The notes beneath the pieces were generated by a model. That model saw only the letters and a list, made by a program, of their open reading frames with translations. It did not search any database and had not been told where the DNA came from. The position numbers were made by a program, and so were the translations under genes. Source: DASZUK01 sp035547695 (GTDB lineage Bacteria > Actinomycetota > Acidimicrobiia > Acidimicrobiales > RAAP-2). Taken from it: 64,000 nt of DNA. Location of the stretch: positions 1-64,000 of the forward strand of contig DASZUK010000050.1 of the NCBI GenBank assembly GCA_035547695.1. The letters are read 5' to 3'. Positions 9,794 to 19,336 of the stretch are shown here, one piece after another (positions within the stretch are counted from its first letter, which is position 1; the number at the start of each line of letters is the position of its first letter).

Positions 9794-12700
9794 ATGGGAA
9801 CCAGGCCCGCAAAGAAGGCGATCAAGAAGGCCGCCGCTGGCCGACGTCCGCGGGCCAACCCCTGGGTTGTGCCGGCTCCCCTCGGTCCGCTGATGCCTGA
9901 TCCCGGACCACTCGGTATCAGGGATGAGTTCGTCCGGCGCATCGCCGATGATCTGCTTGGGCCCGCCGACGGACCGACCGAGCGGTTCCTGGCGAAGGGC
10001 GGGGCGACGCGCGTACGCGATCGCTACCTCGTCGGCATGCTCGCTCCGAGGGACACGATCGCCTTCACTGAGAACACCGGCGACGACGAAGGGGTTGACG
10101 GAGAGTCCGGTGAGGGTGACGGAGCCTTCCCGGAGCGGCCGAGCGGCGGTGCGGCATCGCTGTTTCCCAACTCGATCGGCCTCTCCGTGGTAGCCGAAGA
10201 CTCATGCTCGACGCTGAACGTCGTGGCTGAGTGGGGGAGGTATCGGAAGGAATCCGAGAAGGACCAGGATACGGGCAAGTCCTCGCCCTACTGGCAGCGA
10301 GAGCCCCGGCGTCATGTGCTGCAATTGGCGACCAAGGAAGGGCTATTTAACGAAGAGATTGACCCGGCAGGACAGCCGGGAGTCTTCCTGCGGGGCCGGA
10401 TGGAGCGGATCGGCAGCGCGGTGGGGTGCTGGCTTGTCACCGTCTTCCTGGTCAACGAGCAGCCCGTACCGTTGCAGAACAAGGACGAGGCCTGGCTGTT
10501 CCAGGTGGCCTTCAGCGTCGAGGACAGCACCGGTGGACCCGTCTTCGTTGGCCGGGAGGAGGCTCTGGGTAGGCCGGCAGTCCCGGCAGAGGACCGCTAC
10601 GAAGTGGAAGCACTCGACATGGAGTACCGGGACGTCGTCGAGTTCGGCATCGGACTGGGCACGTCGGTGCACTGCACGCCGTCCGGCGCGAGCCCGCAAC
10701 GAGCCGTCAAGGTGTCCACCGCGACGATCCCACGTTTCGAGGTGGCCCGGACGGATGCACCTCATCCCAACACGGTTCCCCAGTTGGCCGGCCTGGTGGT
10801 GGACATGAAGGAACTGGCCGAGATGGACCGGCCCGATCTGGCCAAGGCCCTGGCACCGCTGGCCGACGGATACCGCGACTGGTTGACCAAGGAACAGCGT
10901 CCCCGGATCAACGATGTTTCCCAGCGGCTCACCGGGCATCAGGCAATCGCGCGCGACGTTCTGGACGAAGCGGAGAAGATTGCCGACTCCATCCAGCGGG
11001 GCATTGATCTCCTGCTAACTGATCAAGACGCCTTGGATGCCTTTCGGTTTGCCAACCGGGTGATGTGGCAGCAACGGCTGCACTCCATCGCCGGGACCAT
11101 CAGGATCGATGCCGCCCGAACCGGTCGTCCCCCGCGCCTGCGTGACCTGCTGGCTGCCGAAGACGTGCCAGACAATCGCTCTTGGCGACCGTTCCAGCTG
11201 GCTTTCCTGCTTCTGAACATCCCGAGTCTTATGGACCCCGCTCACCCGGAGCGGACCAAGCCAGGACTGATCGACCTTCTGTACTTCCCGACCGGTGGTG
11301 GAAAGACCGAGGCCTACCTCGGTCTGGTCGCTTTCGTTCTGGCGATCCGCCGGCTCCAGGGGGAGGTGACTGCGGATGACGGAACCGTCTTCAATGGCAC
11401 CGCCGGTCTTGCCGTCTTCATGCGCTACACCCTTCGACTGCTGACCGCCCAGCAGGTCCAACGGGCCGCCGCCCTGATATGCGCGGCCGAGCAAGAACGG
11501 CTACGCCTGGCCGCTACTGACCACCGGTGGGCGAAGGGCGACCCCTTCAGGCTGGGCATGTGGGTCGGCGGGACCGTGACGCCCAACCGGATCGATGATG
11601 CCTCTTCTTCGATCCGTGACGCCCATGACCGGGGTACGGCTCGCGGCTCGACGCCCAAGCAGCTGGTGGCCTGCCCCTGGTGTGGCACCAAGCTCGGAGC
11701 CCTCAACCTCGACGAGGACCCCGACACCCACCGCTCGCTGCTCTACTGCAGCGATACCACCGGCGACTGCCAGTTCACGGCCGCCAAAGCCCCGGGCGAA
11801 GGCATCCCCCTCGTTACTGTCGACGATGACATCTACCGGGTGCTGCCGTCCTTCCTGATAGCCACCGTCGACAAGTTCGCTCAGCTCCCCTGGGAGGGGA
11901 GGGCCAGGATGCTGTTCGGACAAGTTGAGAAGCGGTGTTCCAGGCACGGCTTCCGTCATCCCGATCACGACGGGCGGATCGGCTGCAACGCCGATACCCA
12001 CCCAGCCCGCGGCGCGCGCCCGGCTGCCGCTACCTCCCCAGTCGATCGCCTGCGGCCGCCCGACCTGATCCTGCAGGACGAACTGCACCTGATTGCTGGA
12101 CCGCTCGGAACTATGGTCGGCCTCTACGAGACGGCCATAGACAAGCTGGCCACGTGGCAGGTCCACGGCGCAGCGTCACGTCCGAAGGTGGTGGCCTCCA
12201 CGGCCACCATCCGCCGAGCGCGGGATCAGGGCCACGCTCTCTTCTGGCGCCGGACGCGGGTCTTCCCGCCAGCGGCTCTCGATGCCGGCCAGCAGTTCTT
12301 TGCTGAACAAACGCCAGTCTCGGAGTCTCCCGGTCGCCTCTACCTGGGAGTCTGTGCCCGCGGCATTCGGCTCAAGCAGGTGCAGGTCCGGGTGTTTACG
12401 GCCGTCATGGGTGCAGCGTGGGCCCTGTGGAATCGCTACGGGGCCGCAGCTGACCCGTACCTCACCGCAGTGGGCTACTTCAATGCCTTGCGAGAACTGG
12501 CAGGCATGCGCCGGATGGCCGACGATGAGCTGCGGGTCCAGCTGGGACGAGCAGCGCTCTGGAGCCCATCGGTGGACCGCAGACATCGGATGAAGGTCGA
12601 GGAACTGACCTCGAGGGTCCAGTCGTCGGACATTCCCGAGGCTCTAGATCGGCTGGCGGTATCTTTTGACCCCGGCATCGTCGATGCCGAACCGATTGAT

Positions 12701-13528
12701 CTGCTGCTGGCTACCAACATGGTGTCCGTCGGCGTGGATATACCGCGGCTCGGCACCATGCTGGTGGTCGGACAGCCCAAGGCCACGGCCGAGTACATCC
12801 AAGCCACCTCGCGGGTCGGGCGTGATAAGGACAAGCCCGGTGTGATTGTCACGCTCTACAACTGGGCGCGCCCTCGTGATGTCTCCCACTACGAACGCTT
12901 TGATCACTATCACGCCACCTTTTACCGGCGCGTTGAACCGCTCTCAGTTACGCCGTTCTCGCCTCGCGCCGTGGATCGCGCTCTGACGGCGGTTGTTGTA
13001 TCGGAGGTCCGACACCTGGCCGGAGGAGCCAATGCCAACACGGCCGCCGCCATCTTCGATCGGTTTAGTCCGGTGGCCACCGAAATCGTCGCCGGGATCT
13101 CGGAGCGGGCGGTGGAGGTAACCGGGGACGTTGCCGTGCGGGGTGGCATCGAACAGGAGATCAAAAAGCGCTACGACCGGTGGCAGACCGAGCAGGCGGC
13201 CACCGGTGGTCTGCTGACCTACCGGCGGAAATCCGGTGGTGGGCAGACCTACCTACTGAGACGGCCCGAGGAGGATCCCCGCTGGGTCCAATGGACCTGT
13301 CCGAATTCGCTACGCGAGACCGAGCCCAACGTCAACCTGATTGTTGATCGACACAAGCGGAACAGTGCCTGGGCCAGCGATCCACCCTTCGGACCTCCGG
13401 CTCCAGCTGCCGGCCCTACCGACAGTGGCGACGGCACGCTAGAGGCCCAGGGCGCCGATCTCGATGACCTGCCAGCCGACCCTGATGACGAGGCGACCAA
13501 CCCGACGCACAACGAGGCCCTCTCATGA
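9794..13528 (+). CDS. drmA: DISARM core helicase DrmA
   Basis: A 1244-residue superfamily 2 helicase, one of the three universal DISARM components. After a basic N-terminus (AKKAIKKAAAGRR), Walker A FPTGGGKTEAY lies near residue 497 and the DExH-like box QDELHL near residue 760. Helicase C has LLATNMVSVGVDIPRLGTM near residue 975 and the motif VI equivalent QATSRVGRDK. A four-cysteine cluster (CPWCGTKLG...LYCSDTTGDCQF, ~627-660) may bind zinc between the lobes. In studied systems DrmA forms a complex with DrmB that senses and unwinds or tracks invading DNA. The ATG follows the drmMI stop with no gap, and its own stop overlaps the drmB start (ATGA). Confidence 0.93.
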   Translation: MGTRPAKKAIKKAAAGRRPRANPWVVPAPLGPLMPDPGPLGIRDEFVRRIADDLLGPADGPTERFLAKGGATRVRDRYLVGMLAPRDTIAFTENTGDDEGVDGESGEGDGAFPERPSGGAASLFPNSIGLSVVAEDSCSTLNVVAEWGRYRKESEKDQDTGKSSPYWQREPRRHVLQLATKEGLFNEEIDPAGQPGVFLRGRMERIGSAVGCWLVTVFLVNEQPVPLQNKDEAWLFQVAFSVEDSTGGPVFVGREEALGRPAVPAEDRYEVEALDMEYRDVVEFGIGLGTSVHCTPSGASPQRAVKVSTATIPRFEVARTDAPHPNTVPQLAGLVVDMKELAEMDRPDLAKALAPLADGYRDWLTKEQRPRINDVSQRLTGHQAIARDVLDEAEKIADSIQRGIDLLLTDQDALDAFRFANRVMWQQRLHSIAGTIRIDAARTGRPPRLRDLLAAEDVPDNRSWRPFQLAFLLLNIPSLMDPAHPERTKPGLIDLLYFPTGGGKTEAYLGLVAFVLAIRRLQGEVTADDGTVFNGTAGLAVFMRYTLRLLTAQQVQRAAALICAAEQERLRLAATDHRWAKGDPFRLGMWVGGTVTPNRIDDASSSIRDAHDRGTARGSTPKQLVACPWCGTKLGALNLDEDPDTHRSLLYCSDTTGDCQFTAAKAPGEGIPLVTVDDDIYRVLPSFLIATVDKFAQLPWEGRARMLFGQVEKRCSRHGFRHPDHDGRIGCNADTHPARGARPAAATSPVDRLRPPDLILQDELHLIAGPLGTMVGLYETAIDKLATWQVHGAASRPKVVASTATIRRARDQGHALFWRRTRVFPPAALDAGQQFFAEQTPVSESPGRLYLGVCARGIRLKQVQVRVFTAVMGAAWALWNRYGAAADPYLTAVGYFNALRELAGMRRMADDELRVQLGRAALWSPSVDRRHRMKVEELTSRVQSSDIPEALDRLAVSFDPGIVDAEPIDLLLATNMVSVGVDIPRLGTMLVVGQPKATAEYIQATSRVGRDKDKPGVIVTLYNWARPRDVSHYERFDHYHATFYRRVEPLSVTPFSPRAVDRALTAVVVSEVRHLAGGANANTAAAIFDRFSPVATEIVAGISERAVEVTGDVAVRGGIEQEIKKRYDRWQTEQAATGGLLTYRRKSGGGQTYLLRRPEEDPRWVQWTCPNSLRETEPNVNLIVDRHKRNSAWASDPPFGPPAPAAGPTDSGDGTLEAQGADLDDLPADPDDEATNPTHNEALS

Positions 13529-15408
13529 CCAGCCTTCCGCCCACGACCGAACTCGCCACGATCCCAACTACGACCTCCGGGACCGGTGTCCGAGAGCCGC
13601 GCCGGGTCGGGGCAGTGCGACCTTCCCAGCTGATTCACACCTATGGCATCGGATCGCTTGTCGACCTGCCGCACATCTCGGTGATCGTCTCGGGCATCGA
13701 CCGGTGGGACTCCCGCTACCAGGCGAACGTCGCCGAGCCCCGGCTGATCGAGGCCCTTCGCCAGTTGATCGGAACTCAGCTTGATGCTCTTCGCCACGCA
13801 CCGCGGGACCTGGAGACCAACAATTACTGGGATGACTGGGCCTGGATCGGTGTTCCCGCCTATCCCTTCCCGCGGTGGTTGCGGTGCGCAACCTGCAAGC
13901 GCCTGGATCGCATCGACAAGGGGGTCTTCGAGATTGACGTTGATCCGGTTCGCACTCACCGATCGCGTTACTTTCACGACTGTGGTGGAAAGAAACACGA
14001 TGCCCAGCCGGTCCGGGTAGTGGCGGCCTGTCCGGCCGGACATCTAGACGACTTCCCATGGGAGGAACTGGTCCACTCGGACCGTCCCTGCAGTGGCACG
14101 TCGTTGCTGGAGCTACGCGACACGCCCGGTGGTTCCCGAGCCACCGATCAAAAGGCGGTCTGTCTGACCTGCGGCCAGGAGTTCCCGGTACGACAGGCCT
14201 TCAGTCAGACGGCAGCCTCGATCATGCCAGGCTGCCGTGGACGCCACCCCCACCTCGACGCTTTTGACACCCACGGGTGCGGCAAGTCTCTGGTTGCTCA
14301 ATTGGTGGGGGCCTCCAACGCCTGGTTTCCGGTTTTCAAGTCGGCGCTGTCGCTTCCATCCGGGAACAGTCCTCTTGACGAGGCGGTAGCTGCCCTATGG
14401 CACCTGCTGGAAACTGTCAACACCAAGGCGACGGTGGAGGTACTGATGCGCACCGAGGACTGCCGCCCTTTGCGCGAGTGGAGCGCTAACGAGGTATGGG
14501 TTGCCATCGAGAAACGTCAGAAGGCGTCTGACGAAGGTGACCCTGAGGACTTACTACTCCCGGAGTGGCAGGTACTGACCGACCCGCAGCCTCCGTCGAT
14601 TGAGGAGTTCCACTCCGCTCAGGTCGGCTCACCCGCCAAATACACCGGCCTGGCCAACGTCGTAGCCGTCGACCGTCTGCGGGAGGTCGCGGCCCTCTTC
14701 GGATTTACCCGTATCGCCTCGCCGGATGACGCCGACGACACCGGCGGCCTGATCGCCAACCGGGCACCGATCTCGGTTGCGTCACCGACGTGGCTGCCGG
14801 CTTCGGAGACCCGCGGCGAGGGTATTTTCATCATGTTCCCCGAGCCGGTAGTGGTGCAGTGGGAAAACCAGTATGAGGCCGCCGGTCGCTACGCAGCGCT
14901 CAGCGATGCTCATCGTCAATGGCGGAGCAACCGAGACCTTGATCCATCTGTAGGGATGCCACCGACGCGCTACGTCCTGCTTCACACCTTCGCTCATCTG
15001 CTGATTACCGAGATCGCCGTCGAGTGCGGTTACAACGCCGCTTCGATCCGCGAGCGGCTCTACGCGAGGGGTCCCGGTCATCCATCGGGGCGGCCGATGG
15101 CTGGCGTCCTGCTCTACACGGCGGCCCCCGACAGCGAGGGCACGCTTGGAGGCTTGGTTTCGCTGGCACAGCCTAAGGAGCTGGAACGGCTCCTGGACCA
15201 GGCACTAAGTAAGGCGACTCTCTGCACCGGTGATCCGCAGTGCGCCGACCACCGCCCGGGCGAACCCGCCGACAGTCTGCACGGCGCAGCCTGTTACTCC
15301 TGTCTGTTCCTGCCGGAAACCAGTTGCGAACGGGGCAACCGATATCTGGATCGGGCCGCTGTCGTATCGACGCTTACTGTCTCAGGGCTCGCGTTCGGAT
15401 GGACCTGA
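13525..15408 (+). CDS. drmB: DISARM core protein DrmB (DUF1998)
   Basis: A 627-residue DUF1998/DrmB protein. Early residues include RPSQLIHTYGIGSLVDLPHISVIV, typical of the family's N-terminus. Two cysteine clusters follow: CATCKRL with CGGKKH and CPAGHLDDFPW, and VCLTCGQ. The DUF1998 region lies near residues 485-600 (LLHTFAHLLITEIA, then ACYSCLFLPETSCERGNRYLDR). The Cys pairs suggest structural zinc sites. DrmB partners with DrmA as the DISARM DNA-binding core. It overlaps drmA by 4 bases and drmC by 10 bases, so all five genes form one translationally linked operon. Confidence 0.93.
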   Translation: MTSLPPTTELATIPTTTSGTGVREPRRVGAVRPSQLIHTYGIGSLVDLPHISVIVSGIDRWDSRYQANVAEPRLIEALRQLIGTQLDALRHAPRDLETNNYWDDWAWIGVPAYPFPRWLRCATCKRLDRIDKGVFEIDVDPVRTHRSRYFHDCGGKKHDAQPVRVVAACPAGHLDDFPWEELVHSDRPCSGTSLLELRDTPGGSRATDQKAVCLTCGQEFPVRQAFSQTAASIMPGCRGRHPHLDAFDTHGCGKSLVAQLVGASNAWFPVFKSALSLPSGNSPLDEAVAALWHLLETVNTKATVEVLMRTEDCRPLREWSANEVWVAIEKRQKASDEGDPEDLLLPEWQVLTDPQPPSIEEFHSAQVGSPAKYTGLANVVAVDRLREVAALFGFTRIASPDDADDTGGLIANRAPISVASPTWLPASETRGEGIFIMFPEPVVVQWENQYEAAGRYAALSDAHRQWRSNRDLDPSVGMPPTRYVLLHTFAHLLITEIAVECGYNAASIRERLYARGPGHPSGRPMAGVLLYTAAPDSEGTLGGLVSLAQPKELERLLDQALSKATLCTGDPQCADHRPGEPADSLHGAACYSCLFLPETSCERGNRYLDRAAVVSTLTVSGLAFGWT

Positions 15409-16175
15409 GCGAGGCCCTTGCGGCTCTCGCGGTAGAGCTGCCGGGTGTCCTCCTCGACGAGATTGCCGGGGCCATCGAGGCCATTGCCGCTCCCGGGGTC
15501 CGAGCTGCCGGAGCCATTTCCCGAAATGTGACTCAGCCCCGCGCTCGGGGCCTCGCCCTGGAGCTATGTTCCGCCTGGGAATCAAGCGCTCCGGGTGTCT
15601 CCGGAGCCGCGCTGGCCCTGTCGCTGCGGGCCTGCGCCGCAACGGCCCACTCAATACGTGGCGCCCAAAGCGTTGAGCTGGCTTGGACCGGACCTCCGAC
15701 CGCAGTTCCGCTCCGCAAGACCCGAGAAGCGCTGCGCGATCTCACCAAGAACGCGCAGTCGTCCTTGATTCTCGTCTCCTTCTCCGCTTACCGCGACGAT
15801 GACATCACGGCCCAGTTGGAGGAGGCGGCAGCGCGTGGGGTGGAGCTGACCCTAATCCTCGAAACCACGGCCGACTCCCGCGGCGGTCTCGATCGCGAAG
15901 CCCGAGATGCTTTCGATGCCCTCGCGGATAAAGCTTCCTTCTACTCATGGCCGGCCACACAACGCGTAGTTGGTACTTCGTCGCTTATGCACGTCAAGGC
16001 AGCTATTGCTGACAAGTCTGCCGCGCTCGTCGGCAGCGCCAACCTGTCGGCCGCTGCCATGGAACGGAACATGGAACTCGGCGTACTCATCGTGGGGGAA
16101 CCGTTGCCCAGATTGCTCGAACGGCACGTACGCCTGCTTATCGCCAATGACGAGCTCTGCCAAATCCGCCGCTGA
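15399..16175 (+). CDS. drmC: DISARM phospholipase-D-like protein DrmC
   Basis: A 258-residue PLD-superfamily protein from the ATG at 15399, inside the end of drmB. It carries one HKD signature, His198-x-Lys200-x4-Asp205 (HVKAAIAD) followed by GSANLSAAAMERNMELG. A single motif implies dimerisation to form a nuclease-like active site. In the published DISARM system drmC is conserved but was reported dispensable for the protection tested. It closes the operon and is followed by a short intergenic gap and a convergent gene. The open frame extends upstream to 15240, but the drmB overlap makes 15399 the sensible start. Confidence 0.9.
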   Translation: MDLSEALAALAVELPGVLLDEIAGAIEAIAAPGVRAAGAISRNVTQPRARGLALELCSAWESSAPGVSGAALALSLRACAATAHSIRGAQSVELAWTGPPTAVPLRKTREALRDLTKNAQSSLILVSFSAYRDDDITAQLEEAAARGVELTLILETTADSRGGLDREARDAFDALADKASFYSWPATQRVVGTSSLMHVKAAIADKSAALVGSANLSAAAMERNMELGVLIVGEPLPRLLERHVRLLIANDELCQIRR

Positions 16176-16195
16176 ATTGGCCAGTCAGCGAAACA

Positions 16196-16225
16196 ACTCC
16201 GACGATGTCGGGACTTAGGATCCTA
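16196..16225. terminator. Short hairpin and palindrome between convergent genes
   Basis: CCGAC (16199-16203) and GTCGG (16207-16211) can pair around GAT, followed by the perfect palindrome TAGGATCCTA (16216-16225). It lies between convergent drmC and the HEPN-fusion gene, where a bidirectional terminator would be expected. No T-run follows, so support is weak. Confidence 0.3.
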
Positions 16226-18535
16226 GAGATCCTGCGGCTCGCGGAGCGGATCTGCCGCCGGGAGAGCCTGTTGAGCCGCCTCGCCAGCACCGACCGCTTT
16301 GAGGAGCTCCTGCCACTGTTTCCGCCAGTGGCTTGCGGTCGCTGGGTCCGCGAGAGCGGCGCCCACGTCGATGCCTCCCTTGAGCGGCCACAGTGGTGTC
16401 GGCGCTCGCGAGAGGCAGAGCCTAGCGAGGAAGGCCCGGCGAACGATGTCGCGTAGCCGGTCGACCGCGAAGTCCAAGATCACGCCGAACATCTCGCCGG
16501 TCGGCACGGTCGAGACGGTTTCGAGCACCCGACGGAGCTCCACATCCGAGATGCTCGACCCATGCACCAGGGACGACCGCAGGCCATAGAGAGTCTTCAC
16601 GTCTTTCTCGATTGCGGCGGCGGGGTCGTCTTGGGTGCTGAGAAGCTTCGAGGACCGATCCTGGAGCTTCTGGTTGATGCGCAAGTGGTCTCGGTCGCCA
16701 CCGATGAGTGCAGCCTCGAGGGCGGTCGCCAGGTCCGTGATCCGCTCCGCCCACGTCCCTGGCTCAAAGGACCGGTGGAAGAGGTCCGCGCTGAGATCGA
16801 ACGACGTGGACACCATCCCTTCTCGCTCGACGACGGCCTCGTCGAGCAGGCGACTAAGCGCCTCGAACGCCGGTGCGTCCTCAGGCCGGATCGCCAGCGT
16901 GCGCGTCATGGTGATCTTTGGCATCCCTGCGCCGTCAAAGACTCGATACCGAGGGGACACCCCTGACACGAGCGTCGAGCCACCGCCGAGCTCCCACATC
17001 GACTGCTGCGTTCCCGTCTTGAGCAGCCGGGCGAGAAAGATGAAGTGCTCGATCTTCCGAAGCGCCGACGAGACGCGCGGCCAGCTCGACTTGCCGCGCT
17101 CGACGTCGTCGCTCGCAACGAGCAGGGCGTGTGGTGGATCGTAGGGCCGAGGATCCTGTCGATTGAACGCCCTAGGCCCAGCGGGCACGAGGGAGACAGC
17201 GAACCGGACCAGACCGCCGAACTCCTCGACCTCGGGGTGGACCGTCACCTCGCCGATCTCAACGGGTTCGTCGCTGACCGTGGTCAGATTCGACATGGCC
17301 CGGCAGGCGTACACGGTGCGCCGGTCGGACTCGAGTGCAGCGATCAGTTCATCAATCGACGCGACAGCCTCGGGACCGTCGGGGTCGTACTCATCGAATC
17401 GGGAACACCGAGCAACAGCCCCCTCGAGAAGGTCGTAGATGTAGGCGTTCGGAAACTCGGGGTCCTTCCGGCGGAGCGGCTCGGCGAAGCGATCCGGATA
17501 TAGCTTCTCGAGCGCCAGGCGGAGTGCATCTGTTTCGGGCCCTGAGGCGTCACCGGCGTCATAGTCCCGCCCGACCTGGAGATACCAGTCCAGCTCATGC
17601 CTCGAGGTCGGGATCACGCCGGCCTTTCGGAGGCCGCCGAACGCTGACCCGAGGAACGCGTGTGCGGTCTCCCGCAGGAGGTCGGACCGCGTGACCGGGT
17701 CATGGGCTCCGGCGGTCCCGCTCTGGAACTCCCATATTTCATGGTCGAGTGCACGTACACCGACACCGAGTCGACCCGCAGCGGCGCGGACGAGCTCGAC
17801 GGCCTCCTCGATGTCGACCGAACGATTGAGCGAACTCTCGAGGAAGCGGAGCACCATACGATCGGGCTTTACGTCCTCCAGGCCGACGAGCATCCGAAGG
17901 TACCGCCACGAAATGCCGGATCCTTGCCCTGGGAGTGATCGCCACTGCGCCTCCAGCGCTTGTCCGAGGGAGGTCCCCTGTGCCTCGATGAACTGCTGCG
18001 CGGTATCCACTCCTAGCTCCCTGAAGGCGAGCGCCGCCTGGTGGACGACCACGCCCTTGAACTCGGCTCCTGGCTGGGTCGATACCCGATTGCGAGTGCC
18101 GATCTCCTCGATGAATCCGTTCACGCCCCCTTGGCGTTCGTACTCGGCGAGAAGGTCGGAGACACTGTCGTTGAAAGGCTCGGCTGATCGGGCCCTCCGA
18201 GAGCTCACGTAGCGAGTAATGACACCTCGCGTGATCGTGTACCGAGCCCCCATCGCCCAAATGGCGTCGAGGATCGCCATACTGAGGCTGTTGGGGTAGC
18301 CGCCAGCTGCCGCCCAGGAGCTGAGCGGGGGTAACTGCGCTTGGCATCTGGCGACGAGAAGGTCGACTTCCGAATCGGAAAGAAAAGCATCTCTCGTCGC
18401 CGTTGATTCCTTGCGCGTCTCGTCCCCCGACGTGTCACCCATGGGCACCGCCTTTCCGCTATCCCCATTCGAGCCGTCGTCTGTCGGCTGCTGCCGAACC
18501 AGCCTGAACAGGAGATCAATCAAGCGGCGGAGCAT
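16223..18535 (-). CDS. HhH/EndoIII-like module fused to Apea-like HEPN domain; probable defence nuclease
   Basis: From the ATG at 18535 this is 770 residues; the frame stays open to a GTG at 18664. Residues ~78-272 resemble helix-hairpin-helix base-excision (EndoIII-like) proteins: LSMAILDAIWAMGARY, then GQGSGISWRYLRMLVGL and VKPDRMVLRFL, ending ALDHEIWEFQ. No obvious catalytic Lys/Asp glycosylase pair or Fe-S cysteines were identified. The C-terminal ~480 residues are unrecognised except for an Apea-like HEPN segment with RSSLVHG, an RX4H motif at 653-658, the signature of HEPN ribonucleases. It lies tail-to-tail with DISARM but is not a known DISARM subunit. Possible role: a second-line nuclease or abortive-infection effector. 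The HEPN call is reasonably firm; the HhH call and function are inferred. Confidence 0.7.
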   Translation of the reverse strand: MLRRLIDLLFRLVRQQPTDDGSNGDSGKAVPMGDTSGDETRKESTATRDAFLSDSEVDLLVARCQAQLPPLSSWAAAGGYPNSLSMAILDAIWAMGARYTITRGVITRYVSSRRARSAEPFNDSVSDLLAEYERQGGVNGFIEEIGTRNRVSTQPGAEFKGVVVHQAALAFRELGVDTAQQFIEAQGTSLGQALEAQWRSLPGQGSGISWRYLRMLVGLEDVKPDRMVLRFLESSLNRSVDIEEAVELVRAAAGRLGVGVRALDHEIWEFQSGTAGAHDPVTRSDLLRETAHAFLGSAFGGLRKAGVIPTSRHELDWYLQVGRDYDAGDASGPETDALRLALEKLYPDRFAEPLRRKDPEFPNAYIYDLLEGAVARCSRFDEYDPDGPEAVASIDELIAALESDRRTVYACRAMSNLTTVSDEPVEIGEVTVHPEVEEFGGLVRFAVSLVPAGPRAFNRQDPRPYDPPHALLVASDDVERGKSSWPRVSSALRKIEHFIFLARLLKTGTQQSMWELGGGSTLVSGVSPRYRVFDGAGMPKITMTRTLAIRPEDAPAFEALSRLLDEAVVEREGMVSTSFDLSADLFHRSFEPGTWAERITDLATALEAALIGGDRDHLRINQKLQDRSSKLLSTQDDPAAAIEKDVKTLYGLRSSLVHGSSISDVELRRVLETVSTVPTGEMFGVILDFAVDRLRDIVRRAFLARLCLSRAPTPLWPLKGGIDVGAALADPATASHWRKQWQELLKAVGAGEAAQQALPAADPLREPQDL

Positions 18536-18839
18536 GCCCCGCTCGCCCTGTGCATCCACCGTTGGGACAGTACAGAGTGGCCGTCCGGTCCCGCTCTGGA
18601 GCCGAGGTCGCTGCCCCAGGAGCGCAGCATCTGAGAAATGCAGACTGTCGGTGACCAGACACACGGGTGAAGCGCCGGCAACTAACGCACAACAGGATCT
18701 AGGTATCGAGGTGAGTCACACACTTGCACTGACGTGCTCCAGTACTTCGGCGGCCTGCGCCCGCCCAACCAACCGCCCGCCCGAGGGTCGCGCCCGCCGT
18801 CGCTCTCGCCCGGCCCAGGGAGCGGGACCGAGGCAGCCA

Positions 18840-18941
18840 GGCCCCCCTGGCGGGGGGCCAATGCCATTGTGTCCCCCGACGATCCCCGGGCCGTCAAGAC
18901 CGGAGACCCGGCGGGCCCGGGGTCGGCTCCCCGGTCTTGAC
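18840..18941. repeat. Two strong inverted repeats upstream of the mobilization genes; candidate oriT
   Basis: GGCCCCCC (18840-18847) and GGGGGGCC (18852-18859) form a perfect 8-bp stem with loop TGGC. GTCAAGACCGG (18893-18903) and CCGGTCTTGAC (18931-18941) form a perfect 11-bp inverted repeat that can be extended through AG/CT with a 2-base bulge. The surrounding 18665-19042 stretch has no convincing gene and precedes the excisionase-like and MobF relaxase genes. Such hairpins next to a relaxase are typical of transfer origins, but a regulatory or terminator role is possible. Confidence 0.5.
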
Positions 18942-19042
18942 CGCCCTCGTCTGCCTGCCTCAAGGGTGAATTGCTGTCGTTTTCCCTGGTGTGGACGTTG
19001 CCGTGGACCTTTCCGTGGACGTCCACAGTCCACCGTGTCGGC

Positions 19043-19327
19043 ATGACCATCACCGACACCACCCCGTCCCATCCGATCCACCGCCACCCGGCGTTCCCGC
19101 CCCCACCGGCCGAGCGCCTGGTCCTGACGGTGGCTGAGGCCGGCGAGATGCTCGGGATCTCCCGGGCCTTCGCCTACGAACTGGTGGCCCGGGGCGAGCT
19201 CCCGGTCATCAAGCTCGGCCGGCGCCGCCTGGTCCCTCGCAAGGCCCTCCTGGCCCTGATCGAGGCCGATTTCGTCCCGCCCGCTGCCGACCCGGCGACC
19301 ACACCGTTCGAGGCCACCCTCCGCTGA
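19043..19327 (+). CDS. xis: Excisionase-like helix-turn-helix protein
   Basis: The ATG at 19043 gives 94 residues. LTVAEAGEMLGISRAFAYELVARGELPVIKLGRRRLVPRKALLALIE is a MerR/excisionase-family (HTH_17) winged helix: recognition helix, 'GELPVIKLGRRRLV' wing and trailing helix. Such proteins act as recombination directionality factors or as regulators of transfer genes in actinobacterial integrative elements. It lies 9 bp before the relaxase gene and is probably co-transcribed with it, far from int. The frame is open upstream to 18971, but that part is short and low in similarity to any domain I know. Confidence 0.8.
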   Translation: MTITDTTPSHPIHRHPAFPPPPAERLVLTVAEAGEMLGISRAFAYELVARGELPVIKLGRRRLVPRKALLALIEADFVPPAADPATTPFEATLR

Positions 19328-19336
19328 TCCGGCCCG

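Noticed and set aside
16223..18535. DrmE or another DISARM subunit beside drmC
   Set aside because: DrmE belongs to class 2 systems with a cytosine methylase; this gene is convergent, carries an RX4H HEPN motif and the operon is class 1.
18734..18940. Small plus-strand frame in the hairpin region
   Set aside because: Pro/Arg/Gly-rich, no ribosome binding site, and it spans two strong hairpins; more likely non-coding.
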